From an uncultured Lachnospiraceae bacterium (GTDB taxonomy: Bacteria; Bacillota; Clostridia; Lachnospirales; Lachnospiraceae): DNA of 38,830 nt. Below, piece after piece: positions 17,773 through 23,673 of the stretch (its first letter is position 1; every line of letters begins with the position of its first letter). Below the pieces are notes generated by a model. That model worked only from the letters and a program-made list of their open reading frames with translations, was not told the origin of the DNA and searched no databases. The DNA lies in assembly GCA_947626965.1 (NCBI GenBank), contig CANQUH010000017.1:1-38830 (forward strand), given 5' to 3'. A program made the translations under genes and the position numbers.

Positions 17773-17919
17773 TATAGGGAACGACAAAACGATTTTCGTT
17801 TTGCTCGTTCCCTGCGCCGAATTTGTGCCGCTCAAGCGGCATTTTTCCGCTTCAAATTCGTGCGCATCCCCCGGAGGGTTTATAGCAAACGGCAAATATT
17901 TTTGTCGTTTGCTGTAAAA
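17773..17919 (+). repeat. 147-bp MITE-like palindromic element, copy A
   Basis: Identical except for two bases to the reverse complement of 37493-37639. The ends are near-perfect inverted repeats (TATAGGGAACGACAAAA and, at the other end, TACAGCAAACGACAAAA). Inside are three hairpins, centred on GGGAACG...CGTTCCC, GCCGCTCAAGCGGC and GCAAACG...CGTTTGC. Both ends begin with TA, as in TA-duplicating IS630/Tc1-type elements. Here it interrupts the pilus operon between sortase and major pilin. Confidence 0.85.
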
Positions 17920-17928
17920 CAATACAGA

Positions 17929-18636
17929 TCAGTACGCACAGAATACGACCACTCTCTCTGTAGTATCGGGCCTTTTGCATGTGGACAGCCCCAGTATCCG
18001 CTCTCCTTTCTTTAAATCCGGTTCCAGATCTGCTCTGTAATATAGAGCTTTTTTCTTCACATAGCGGAACGTCTTTTTCGGTTTCTGCTCCGTCGGAGAA
18101 AAAATTTCTTCTGCCGCGGCATCCGCCTCCACAACGGCGTAAACACGCAGCGGATAAACCTTCTTCCCGACTGTCAGCGTTCCTTCCATATGAGAGGAAA
18201 ACCATGCCTTGTCCAGATATTTGTCCAGCGGTCCGAACATCAGCCCTCCTTCCATATGATGTCCGTAAATCAGAGAGTACCGGTCGGTAAAATCCGGTGA
18301 ATTTCTCGCGTCCAGAAAAATACTTCCCGCCAGAGAATACTCGCCGTACGGATCTCTGCTCAGATACTCTGTATTGTTTTTACCATACATCACAGGGCAG
18401 TCGATTCCTGCCTCGTCAAGCGTCAACCACGCGGCAAGATTCCCCTGTATCTTTTTTTCCGGCTCATCCGCCGTCTCATAACCTGGCTTAAAATACAGCA
18501 GACTGTCATCGGCAGTCCGGATGTAAATCCTGTAACTGTCATACAGGCCGTACAGGCCGGTCATGAAACACAGCAGGCAAAAAAGCAGAAGCCCTTTGTC
18601 AAGAAGCCGGTCAAGAAATGAAATTATCTTTTTCAA
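17929..18636 (-). CDS. Class B-type pilus sortase
   Basis: 235 residues. A membrane transpeptidase that cleaves the sorting motifs of the neighbouring pilins and joins subunits. One N-terminal membrane helix (residues about 14-30, LLLFCLLCFMTGLYGL), then the sortase fold: AWLTLDEAGIDCPVMYG, DPYGEYSLAGSIFLDAR, catalytic His126 in IYGHHM, catalytic Cys220 in LGLSTC and Arg228 in TTERVVVF. The GSIFLDAR and YGHHM text is class B, the class that also polymerises streptococcal FCT-type pili. TTG at 18636 is preferred: AGGAGG lies 8 bases upstream and the TTG overlaps the stop of the SipA-like gene (TTGA), so translation is coupled. An upstream ATG in the same frame lacks a ribosome site. Confidence 0.9.
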   Translation of the reverse strand: MKKIISFLDRLLDKGLLLFCLLCFMTGLYGLYDSYRIYIRTADDSLLYFKPGYETADEPEKKIQGNLAAWLTLDEAGIDCPVMYGKNNTEYLSRDPYGEYSLAGSIFLDARNSPDFTDRYSLIYGHHMEGGLMFGPLDKYLDKAWFSSHMEGTLTVGKKVYPLRVYAVVEADAAAEEIFSPTEQKPKKTFRYVKKKALYYRADLEPDLKKGERILGLSTCKRPDTTERVVVFCAY

Positions 18637-19199
18637 AAACTGCGCCTCCTGAAAAGAAACACCACACGCCCTGTAATATTTTCCCGGGCAATGCATCCGC
18701 AGGAGCGGCTGTCATCGTCATCCGAACGAAAATCATTCATAATGAAAAAACTGTTCTCTGGCACAACCAGCGGATACTTCACTGTTTTATCCTTCGCTCT
18801 GTAAGTCGGATACAGGATTTCTTCTGCGGGCTGATATCCGTCCACCGTGTAACCGCCGCTCTCAGGAAAACTGATCTCCTGTCCCGCAGAAGCTACGATG
18901 CGCCCGGCACGCACTTCCCCATCTTCTGTCGTGTACACCACCAGATTTCCGGTATAATAGTTTCTGTCCCTGTATACAATACAGAGATCCCCGTCTTTCA
19001 GGGCGGGAACCATCGCATTTCCCGTTATGTACACCGGACGCAGAACCCAGAGCCAGCACATCGCCGCGGTTCCTGAGATGAGCGCCGCCTTCAGCACAAA
19101 GCGCCGTAACAGACCAGATGATTTCTGCGGCTGCTTTTTTTCGCCGGACTTTCCCGGCGGATTCCGCGGTTTCGCAAACATACGGATAATTCGGGTCAT
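18633..19199 (-). CDS. SipA-like catalytically dead signal peptidase I homologue (pilus assembly)
   Basis: 188 residues with one membrane helix at about 30-53 and a signal peptidase I fold. The nucleophile Ser of the GxSMxP box is Ala62 (TGNAMVPAL), and the general-base Lys of the KRVxGxPGD box is Gly99 (AGRIVASAGQ). Box E is still recognisable (NDFRSDDDDSR). Both catalytic residues are thus missing, as in SipA of the S. pyogenes pilus locus, which is required for pilus assembly without peptidase activity. I infer the same chaperone-like role. ATG at 19199 has GGAGG 8 bases upstream; a TTG five codons earlier overlaps that site and is rejected. First gene of the operon, 75 bases from a divergent tRNA. 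No clear promoter is visible. Confidence 0.82.
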   Translation of the reverse strand: MTRIIRMFAKPRNPPGKSGEKKQPQKSSGLLRRFVLKAALISGTAAMCWLWVLRPVYITGNAMVPALKDGDLCIVYRDRNYYTGNLVVYTTEDGEVRAGRIVASAGQEISFPESGGYTVDGYQPAEEILYPTYRAKDKTVKYPLVVPENSFFIMNDFRSDDDDSRSCGCIARENITGRVVFLFRRRSF

Positions 19200-19227
19200 A
19201 TTTCTTTCCTCCAAAATAAAACTTCTC

Positions 19228-19256
19228 TTTACAATTTCAGATTTGTGTGATAAAAT
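19228..19256 (+). promoter_or_regulatory. Promoter of tRNA-Arg
   Basis: TTTACA, 17 bases, TAAAAT, ending 18 bases before the mature tRNA 5' end. It lies in the short divergent gap shared with the pilus operon. Confidence 0.7.
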
Positions 19257-19274
19257 GTTTCAGTATTCAGATAT

Positions 19275-19347
19275 GCACCTGTAGCTCAGTGGATAGAGCA
19301 GTGGTTTCCGGTACCACGTGTCGGGGGTTCGATTCCCTTCAGGTGTG
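19275..19347 (+). tRNA. tRNA-Arg (anticodon CCG)
   Basis: 73 bases with a full cloverleaf. The acceptor stem is GCACCTG with CAGGTGT (one G-T pair) and discriminator G. The D arm is AGCTCAGTGGATAGAGC. The anticodon stem GTGGT/ACCAC holds loop TTCCGGT, so the anticodon is CCG and reads CGG. The T loop is TTCGATT. CCA is not encoded. Single gene, own promoter and terminator, divergent from the pilus operon. Confidence 0.95.
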
Positions 19348-19445
19348 TTTCTTTTAATCTGCGTCTGCCTGCAAGGAGCATTGTGCGCCGTCGGCGTACA
19401 TTCAGGTGCAGGTCACATGTCCTGCTGTACTGCAGGTTCTGGTAT

Positions 19446-19472
19446 CCCGCTGCGTGCAGAGGGGTTTTTTTT
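19446..19472 (+). terminator. Terminator of tRNA-Arg transcript
   Basis: CCC-g-CTGC, GT, GCAG-a-GGG hairpin followed by eight T. About 100 bases behind the tRNA. Confidence 0.65.
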
Positions 19473-19476
19473 ATGC

Positions 19477-19686
19477 GCAGGCCCGGGCAGGGAAATCAGC
19501 TGCTGCCGCAGCACCCGGGCCGCGCAGGCGAGCAGGAGGAAAAGCCGCCTCCTGCTCGATTGCAGGCCCAGACATGGAAATCAGCTTCTGACGCAGCATG
19601 CGGGCCGCGCGGCGGCAGGAGGAAAAGCCGCCTCCTGCTCGATTGCAGGCCCAGACATGGAAATCGGCTGCTGACGCAGCATGCGG
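19477..19686. repeat. GC-rich tandem repeat, two and a half units
   Basis: Units at 19477-19561 (85 bases), 19562-19644 (83) and a half unit 19645-19686, each opening GCAGGCCC. The first two units each carry a hairpin around GCAGGAGG and CCTCCTGC. The array fills the space between the tRNA terminator and the last codon of the DUF5688 gene. Long overlapping ORFs here on both strands are repeat artefacts. Confidence 0.85.
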
Positions 19687-20586
19687 TTACTGCCCTTCCG
19701 CCGCAATAATCAGGCTTCTGTCTCCGCGGCAATACCGGTACACGGAATCCGACAGAAATTCTTCCGGTTCTACCTGTGTCCGGTTAATATCCTTTACCAT
19801 TTCCTGAAGTTCTTCCGCCTGTGTATTCATGGAAACCGGCACAATAATACACTCATGCACACTCCCCGGAAGCAGATAAAAATCTTCTCCCAGAAACCCG
19901 GCGATCATCTCCAGGACATTTGTGTAGATCATATTGACCGCCCCAAACATCTTCAGCCGGTTCGACAGAACGTACATGCCGCATCGCTCTTCTTCCTCAT
20001 CCGGAAAATCCATTCCTGTTATGTTCCGCAAAATCGCCATCATACTGCCAAATTCATACGGCAGCAGCACCGGCGTATTCGCGTATGCTCTCGCATGAAG
20101 TTCCTCCGGCGTGATTCCCCAGAGCTCCAGATGGCTGTTCTGAATCAGAATCGAAGCGCTTGAAAAGTCATCCTCGCCAAGCAGATAATAATATACGACT
20201 GCAAGATCCAGAAACCTCCTGTGCGGAACACTTCTGAGCAGCTTCTGATTTTTCCGGTAATGGATGAGACGGCAGACAATCTTTCCTCCTGCTTTCTCAA
20301 AATCAGCGAACGAGTCCACATTGGGCAGTCCCTGTTTTCTGAAGTGCAGAATACAGTCCAGAATCTGGTCCGCAATCTGTTCCACCGACATTCCCCCAAG
20401 GGCCTTCTGATAGTACGGGGCAAGACCGACTGCAGGAGAAACTTTCTCCCCGCAGGACATCACTGAAATGCTGTCCATATACCTTCCGTTGTTCTTTATG
20501 ATATGGCTGACATGGATTCTGACCTCCTTCCCCTCCTTTGATCTGATACAATTTTCCAGCTGTGTTAAAAAATCCTCATATTTCAA
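19687..20586 (-). CDS. DUF5688 family protein
   Basis: 299 residues, soluble, no signal peptide or membrane segment. The text matches the DUF5688 family common in Lachnospiraceae: an N-terminal helical part (YEDFLTQLENCI), NNGRYMDSISV, RRFLDLAVVYYYLL in the middle, then SHLELWGITPEELHARAYANT and a C-terminal VHECIIVPVS. The family has no established function. The start is TTG at 20586, with GAAGGTG 8 bases ahead overlapping the end of a 29-codon ORF, so the two may be translationally coupled. No downstream T-run terminator; the GC-rich repeat begins immediately after the stop. Confidence 0.82.
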   Translation of the reverse strand: MKYEDFLTQLENCIRSKEGKEVRIHVSHIIKNNGRYMDSISVMSCGEKVSPAVGLAPYYQKALGGMSVEQIADQILDCILHFRKQGLPNVDSFADFEKAGGKIVCRLIHYRKNQKLLRSVPHRRFLDLAVVYYYLLGEDDFSSASILIQNSHLELWGITPEELHARAYANTPVLLPYEFGSMMAILRNITGMDFPDEEEERCGMYVLSNRLKMFGAVNMIYTNVLEMIAGFLGEDFYLLPGSVHECIIVPVSMNTQAEELQEMVKDINRTQVEPEEFLSDSVYRYCRGDRSLIIAAEGQ

Positions 20587-20593
20587 CCATCAG

Positions 20594-20683
20594 TCACCTT
20601 CTCACTTTGATAGAAATTTTTTTCGCTTCACCTGGCAGCTGTCTCCTGCCTTTATAAACAATCCTTATACTACAATCATCCAT
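20594..20683 (-). CDS. Possible 29-residue leader ORF upstream of DUF5688 gene
   Basis: ATG at 20683 with GGAG 8 bases before it opens 29 codons: MDDCSIRIVYKGRRQ, then LPGEAKKISIKVRR and a stop at 20594. The product would be basic (many Lys and Arg) with one Cys. It ends 7 bases before the DUF5688 start and its last codons form that gene's ribosome site. I recognise no family. It could be a real small protein or simply a coupling leader. Confidence 0.45.
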   Translation of the reverse strand: MDDCSIRIVYKGRRQLPGEAKKISIKVRR

Positions 20684-20818
20684 CACCTTCTCTCCTGTCA
20701 AAAAACTCATGATTCAGTCAGCGTTTGTCAGCTTATGCTGATCAGATAAATCTTTTTTGGAATAATGTGCAGATATTCGCACGATGACGGGCAACATGCC
20801 CACTGATTTATATCACTT

Positions 20819-20847
20819 ACCATATCATATCTTTGTCTATTTTGCAA
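20819..20847 (-). promoter_or_regulatory. Promoter of the DUF5688 transcript
   Basis: Reverse strand TTGCAA, 17 bases, TATGGT, followed by a leader of about 130 bases to the small ORF. The leader contains two short hairpins (GGGCA/TGCCC near 20790 and TCAGC/GCTGA near 20725). The rest of the gap up to 20918 is AT-rich with nothing else visible. Confidence 0.5.
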
Positions 20848-20918
20848 GTGTTTTTTTGAAAAATATTTAAAAAATATTTACTGAGCGAATTTTACATGAA
20901 AAATACATTTCATATGCC

Positions 20919-20958
20919 AAAAAAAATGAACCGAAACCCATACAGAGGGCCTCGGTCC
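20919..20958 (-). terminator. Terminator of efp
   Basis: Reverse strand GGACCGAGGCCC pairs with GGGTTTCGGTTC (12 bp with G-T pairs), 7-base loop, then A and eight T. Confidence 0.85.
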
Positions 20959-21043
20959 ATTCACAGCATTTCTCTTTTTGATCTTTAAGTTTTCACGCCA
21001 CACAATACAATTCAGGGTCTCACCATGTCAGATACGCGGGACA

Positions 21044-21601
21044 TCATACTCTGGACAGATACTCTCCTGTCCTCGTGTCGATCTTCAGTATATCTCCCTG
21101 CTCAACAAACAGCGGCACATACACAACAGCGCCTGTCTCAACAGTGGCCGGCTTTGTAGCGCCTGTCGCCGTATCGCCCTTGAAGCCCGGCTCAGTATCT
21201 GTCACCTCAAGCTCCACAAAGAGAGGCGGCTCAATCGCAAATACGTTTCCATTGTGAGAACAGATCTTAACCATCTCGTTCTCCTTCACAAATTTCAGAG
21301 AATCGCCGATCGCGTCCTGATTCAATGCGATCTGATCATAGGTCTCCGTGTTCATGAAATGATAGAGATCTCCATCTGAATAGAGGTACTGCATCTCCAC
21401 GCGGTCGATACGCGCCGTCGGGAATTTCTCCGTAGGACGGAAGGACTTCTCAACCACACCGCCGCTGATGATATTTTTTAACTTTGTTCTGACAAACGCA
21501 GCACCTTTTCCCGGTTTTACATGCTGAAACTCGATGATCTGGTAGATATTGTTGTCCATCTCCAGTGTAATACCGTTTCTGAAATCGCCTGCTGAAATCA
21601 T
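21044..21601 (-). CDS. efp: Translation elongation factor P
   Basis: 185 residues, the standard EF-P length. It binds the ribosome between P and E sites and relieves stalling on polyproline. Domain I KOW-like fold carries the exposed loop PGKG with Lys32, the residue that is modified in many bacteria; no modifying enzyme gene lies nearby. Domains II and III follow ([30 protein letters not shown]), ending with [23 protein letters not shown]. The open frame runs 21 codons further upstream, but ATG at 21601 has AAGGAGGAG at ideal spacing and gives the conserved [10 protein letters not shown] start. The stalk-rich adhesin in this window is one plausible client, as inference only. Confidence 0.97.
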   Translation of the reverse strand: MISAGDFRNGITLEMDNNIYQIIEFQHVKPGKGAAFVRTKLKNIISGGVVEKSFRPTEKFPTARIDRVEMQYLYSDGDLYHFMNTETYDQIALNQDAIGDSLKFVKENEMVKICSHNGNVFAIEPPLFVELEVTDTEPGFKGDTATGATKPATVETGAVVYVPLFVEQGDILKIDTRTGEYLSRV

Positions 21602-21672
21602 GTTGTTACTCCTCCTTAAATTATCCAAAACCGGATTTAGATTTAATTTCTCGAAACACATCAATCTTTTTT

Positions 21673-21701
21673 ATTCTATCGTATCCGCGGAGATTTTTCA
21701 A
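21673..21701 (-). promoter_or_regulatory. Promoter of efp
   Basis: Reverse strand TTGAAA, 17 bases, TAGAAT, about 70 bases before the start codon. Confidence 0.65.
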
Positions 21702-21742
21702 CTGTTTTTTACAGGTTCAGTAAATCAGACTTAATTATGTAA

Positions 21743-21772
21743 TTGACATGACAGCAGATTTAAACGTACAAT
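21743..21772 (+). promoter_or_regulatory. Promoter of pyrC
   Basis: TTGACA, 18 bases, TACAAT, about 27 bases before the start codon. The leader is too short for an attenuator or riboswitch. Confidence 0.65.
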
Positions 21773-21799
21773 GAATAAAAAAGAAAGGAAGAAATTTTC

Positions 21800-23032
21800 A
21801 TGCTGATACAAAACGGAACCATCCTCTCATCCGGCGACCTTACGACATTTGTCGCTGACCTCCGGACGGAAAACGGCGTCATCCAGGAAATCGGGATGCT
21901 GCACGCGCACGACGGCGAAAAAGTGATCGACGCCGCCGGATCCTGCGTCGCTCCCGGTCTGATCGACGTCCACGTCCATTTCCGGGATCCCGGACTGACC
22001 TACAAAGAAGATCTGCACACAGGAGCCGAAGCTGCAGCGGCCGGCGGCTTTACAACCGTTGTCTGCATGGCGAACACAAAACCCGCGGCCGACTCCCCGG
22101 AAATCCTCCGTGATATTCTTGAAAGAGCTTCCCGGGAAAAAATCCGGATTCTCCAGGCCGCGTCCATCACCCGAAACCTTGAGGGAAAAGAACTGACTGA
22201 TTTTGAAGCGCTCGCAAAGGTCGGCGCCTGCGGATTCACGGATGACGGAATCCCGCTGACGGACGACAGACTTGTATCCCTCGCCATGGAAAAAGCGAAA
22301 GCGCTGGACCTCCCGCTCTCCTTTCACGAGGAACATCCGGGATTCATCCGCCAGAGCGGCGCAAACGCCACCGCTCCCAACGTAGCGGAAGACCTCCTTG
22401 TGGCGCGCGACTGCATGCTGGCTCTCCACACCGGAGCGACCGTCAGCATTCAGCACATCAGCTCGCGCAATTCCGTCGCTCTGGTCCGCACGGCCAAAGC
22501 GCTCGGCGCGCACATCTATGCCGAGGCCACTCCGCACCACTTTACTCTGACCGAAGAGGCTCTGAAGGAACACGGCACTCTCGCCAAGATGAACCCTCCG
22601 CTGCGGACGGAAGCAGACCGCCAGGCCGTCATCGAGGGCCTCATGGACGGGACCATTGATCTGATCGTGACCGACCACGCGCCGCACAGCGCTGAAGAGA
22701 AAGCTCTGCCCTTCGAAAAAGCGCCAAGCGGCATCATCGGGCTTGAGACCTCCCTCGCGCTCGGCATCACCAGCCTGGTCCGTCCCGGTTATCTGACGCT
22801 GCCGCAGCTTATACAGAAAATGACGCTGAACCCGGCCCGGCTCTACCATCTTCCGTGCGGAAAGATCGAGCGGGGCGCACCGGCCGATCTTGTGATCTTT
22901 GATCCGAACGAGCCGTTCTGCCCGAAGACCTACCACTCAAAAGCGTGCAATACCCCATTTACGGGCATGAACCTCTATGGCGCCGTAAAGTACACGGTCT
23001 GCCGGGGAGAGACTGTGTTCACCTCTGCTTAA
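21800..23032 (+). CDS. pyrC: Dihydroorotase
   Basis: 410 residues, class I length. Closes N-carbamoyl-aspartate to dihydroorotate in pyrimidine synthesis. Metal-binding DVHVHFRDPG near residue 56-65, GFTDDG, HEEH, IQHISS with a metal His, and the catalytic Asp in TDHAPHSAEEK near residue 293 are all present. The C-terminal PADLVIFDPN strand is typical of the amidohydrolase family. AAAGGAAG precedes the ATG at normal spacing. Unusually it is alone rather than with other pyr genes, and its coding sequence is richer in G+C than the flanking spacers. Confidence 0.95.
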   Translation: MLIQNGTILSSGDLTTFVADLRTENGVIQEIGMLHAHDGEKVIDAAGSCVAPGLIDVHVHFRDPGLTYKEDLHTGAEAAAAGGFTTVVCMANTKPAADSPEILRDILERASREKIRILQAASITRNLEGKELTDFEALAKVGACGFTDDGIPLTDDRLVSLAMEKAKALDLPLSFHEEHPGFIRQSGANATAPNVAEDLLVARDCMLALHTGATVSIQHISSRNSVALVRTAKALGAHIYAEATPHHFTLTEEALKEHGTLAKMNPPLRTEADRQAVIEGLMDGTIDLIVTDHAPHSAEEKALPFEKAPSGIIGLETSLALGITSLVRPGYLTLPQLIQKMTLNPARLYHLPCGKIERGAPADLVIFDPNEPFCPKTYHSKACNTPFTGMNLYGAVKYTVCRGETVFTSA

Positions 23033-23039
23033 TTTCGGA

Positions 23040-23134
23040 ATTTCCGGACAAAATGTCCGGAAATCACCTCGAGCGCGGCGGGCAGGGAGGAACCCCCCTC
23101 CTGCCCGGTCCCGTCAGGCGCAAATCTGACGGGA
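23040..23134. terminator. Three consecutive hairpins between convergent pyrC and yqeG
   Basis: Hairpin 1: ATTTCCGGAC/GTCCGGAAAT, 10 bp perfect, loop 5 (23040-23064). Hairpin 2: GGGCAGGGAGG/CCTCCTGCCC with one bulged G (23080-23106). Hairpin 3: TCCCGTCAG/CTGACGGGA, 9 bp perfect (23109-23134). None has a T run, so classical termination is uncertain on either strand. Confidence 0.5.
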
Positions 23135-23161
23135 ACTGCATTTTCCCCGAATACAGCTTTG

Positions 23162-23659
23162 TCATTCCTTACTCTTCTTATAAAAATACAGCACAATACG
23201 TTCCAGATATCTCTTGAGCACAATCTGGATTTCTTCTTTTGGATGAATCGGCTTTACCAGGATCGAGTAAATCCCGGCCCGATTTGCTCCGTACACGTCC
23301 GTAAAGAGCTGATCCCCGACAAACAGCGTATTCGAGACATCCGTCCCCATCCGCTCCATCGCCCGAAAATAACTCTTTCTGGAAGGCTTGTGCGCGTTTT
23401 CAATAAAATGCACCTGAATCTCACGGTTAAACATCTCGACCCGCGGCTTCTGGTTGTTTGAAATCAGACAGCACGCAAACCCGATTTTTTTCAGACGCGC
23501 AAAAAGTTCCCGCGCCCGGTCGTCCGCCGGAGCGCCGTGCGGCACCAGCGTGTTGTCGATATCAAAGATGATCCCCCGGTATCCCTTCCGGTACAGATCC
23601 TCAAAATCTATCACGTACGTCGAATCCACGTACTCATTCGGATAAAATTTCTGAAGCAT
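23162..23659 (-). CDS. YqeG-family HAD phosphatase
   Basis: 165 residues. HAD superfamily subclass IIIA. Motif I is IIFDIDNTLVPHG (nucleophile Asp and the second Asp), motif II is CCLISNN, the Lys is in ENAHKPSRKSY, and motif III is FVGDQLFTDVYGANRAG. Relatives in Gram-positive bacteria are annotated YqeG; the substrate is not established, and a phosphatidylglycerophosphate phosphatase role (Gep4-like) has been proposed for relatives. ATG at 23659 has GAGGAG in front and lies 14 bases behind the polC stop, so it is co-transcribed with polC. Confidence 0.88.
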   Translation of the reverse strand: MLQKFYPNEYVDSTYVIDFEDLYRKGYRGIIFDIDNTLVPHGAPADDRARELFARLKKIGFACCLISNNQKPRVEMFNREIQVHFIENAHKPSRKSYFRAMERMGTDVSNTLFVGDQLFTDVYGANRAGIYSILVKPIHPKEEIQIVLKRYLERIVLYFYKKSKE

Positions 23660-23673
23660 GTCATCTCCTCATC

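Noticed and set aside
17773-17919. CRISPR-like or riboswitch reading of the palindromic element
   Set aside because: There are no regularly spaced repeats with spacers, and the terminal inverted repeats plus a second inverted copy fit a small mobile element better.
17758-18015. ORF sharing identical protein text with a reverse-strand ORF at 37433-37792
   Set aside because: The shared text comes from the 147-bp palindromic element, whose two copies lie in opposite orientation; no start site and no conservation beyond the element.
19275-19347. Phage or island attachment site at tRNA-Arg
   Set aside because: No integrase gene and no repeated copy of the tRNA 3' end in the window.
19318-19709. 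Overlapping plus-strand ORFs of about 110 codons
   Set aside because: They run through the tRNA 3' end, its terminator and the GC-rich tandem array; the repeated protein text only mirrors the DNA repeat.
20928-20958. T-box or leader of efp
   Set aside because: The structure lies behind efp, not before it, and has a simple stem with a T run, so it is a terminator.
21827-22936. 369-codon reverse-strand ORF opposite pyrC
   Set aside because: Antisense shadow of a G+C-rich gene; the plus strand carries all dihydroorotase motifs and the promoter.
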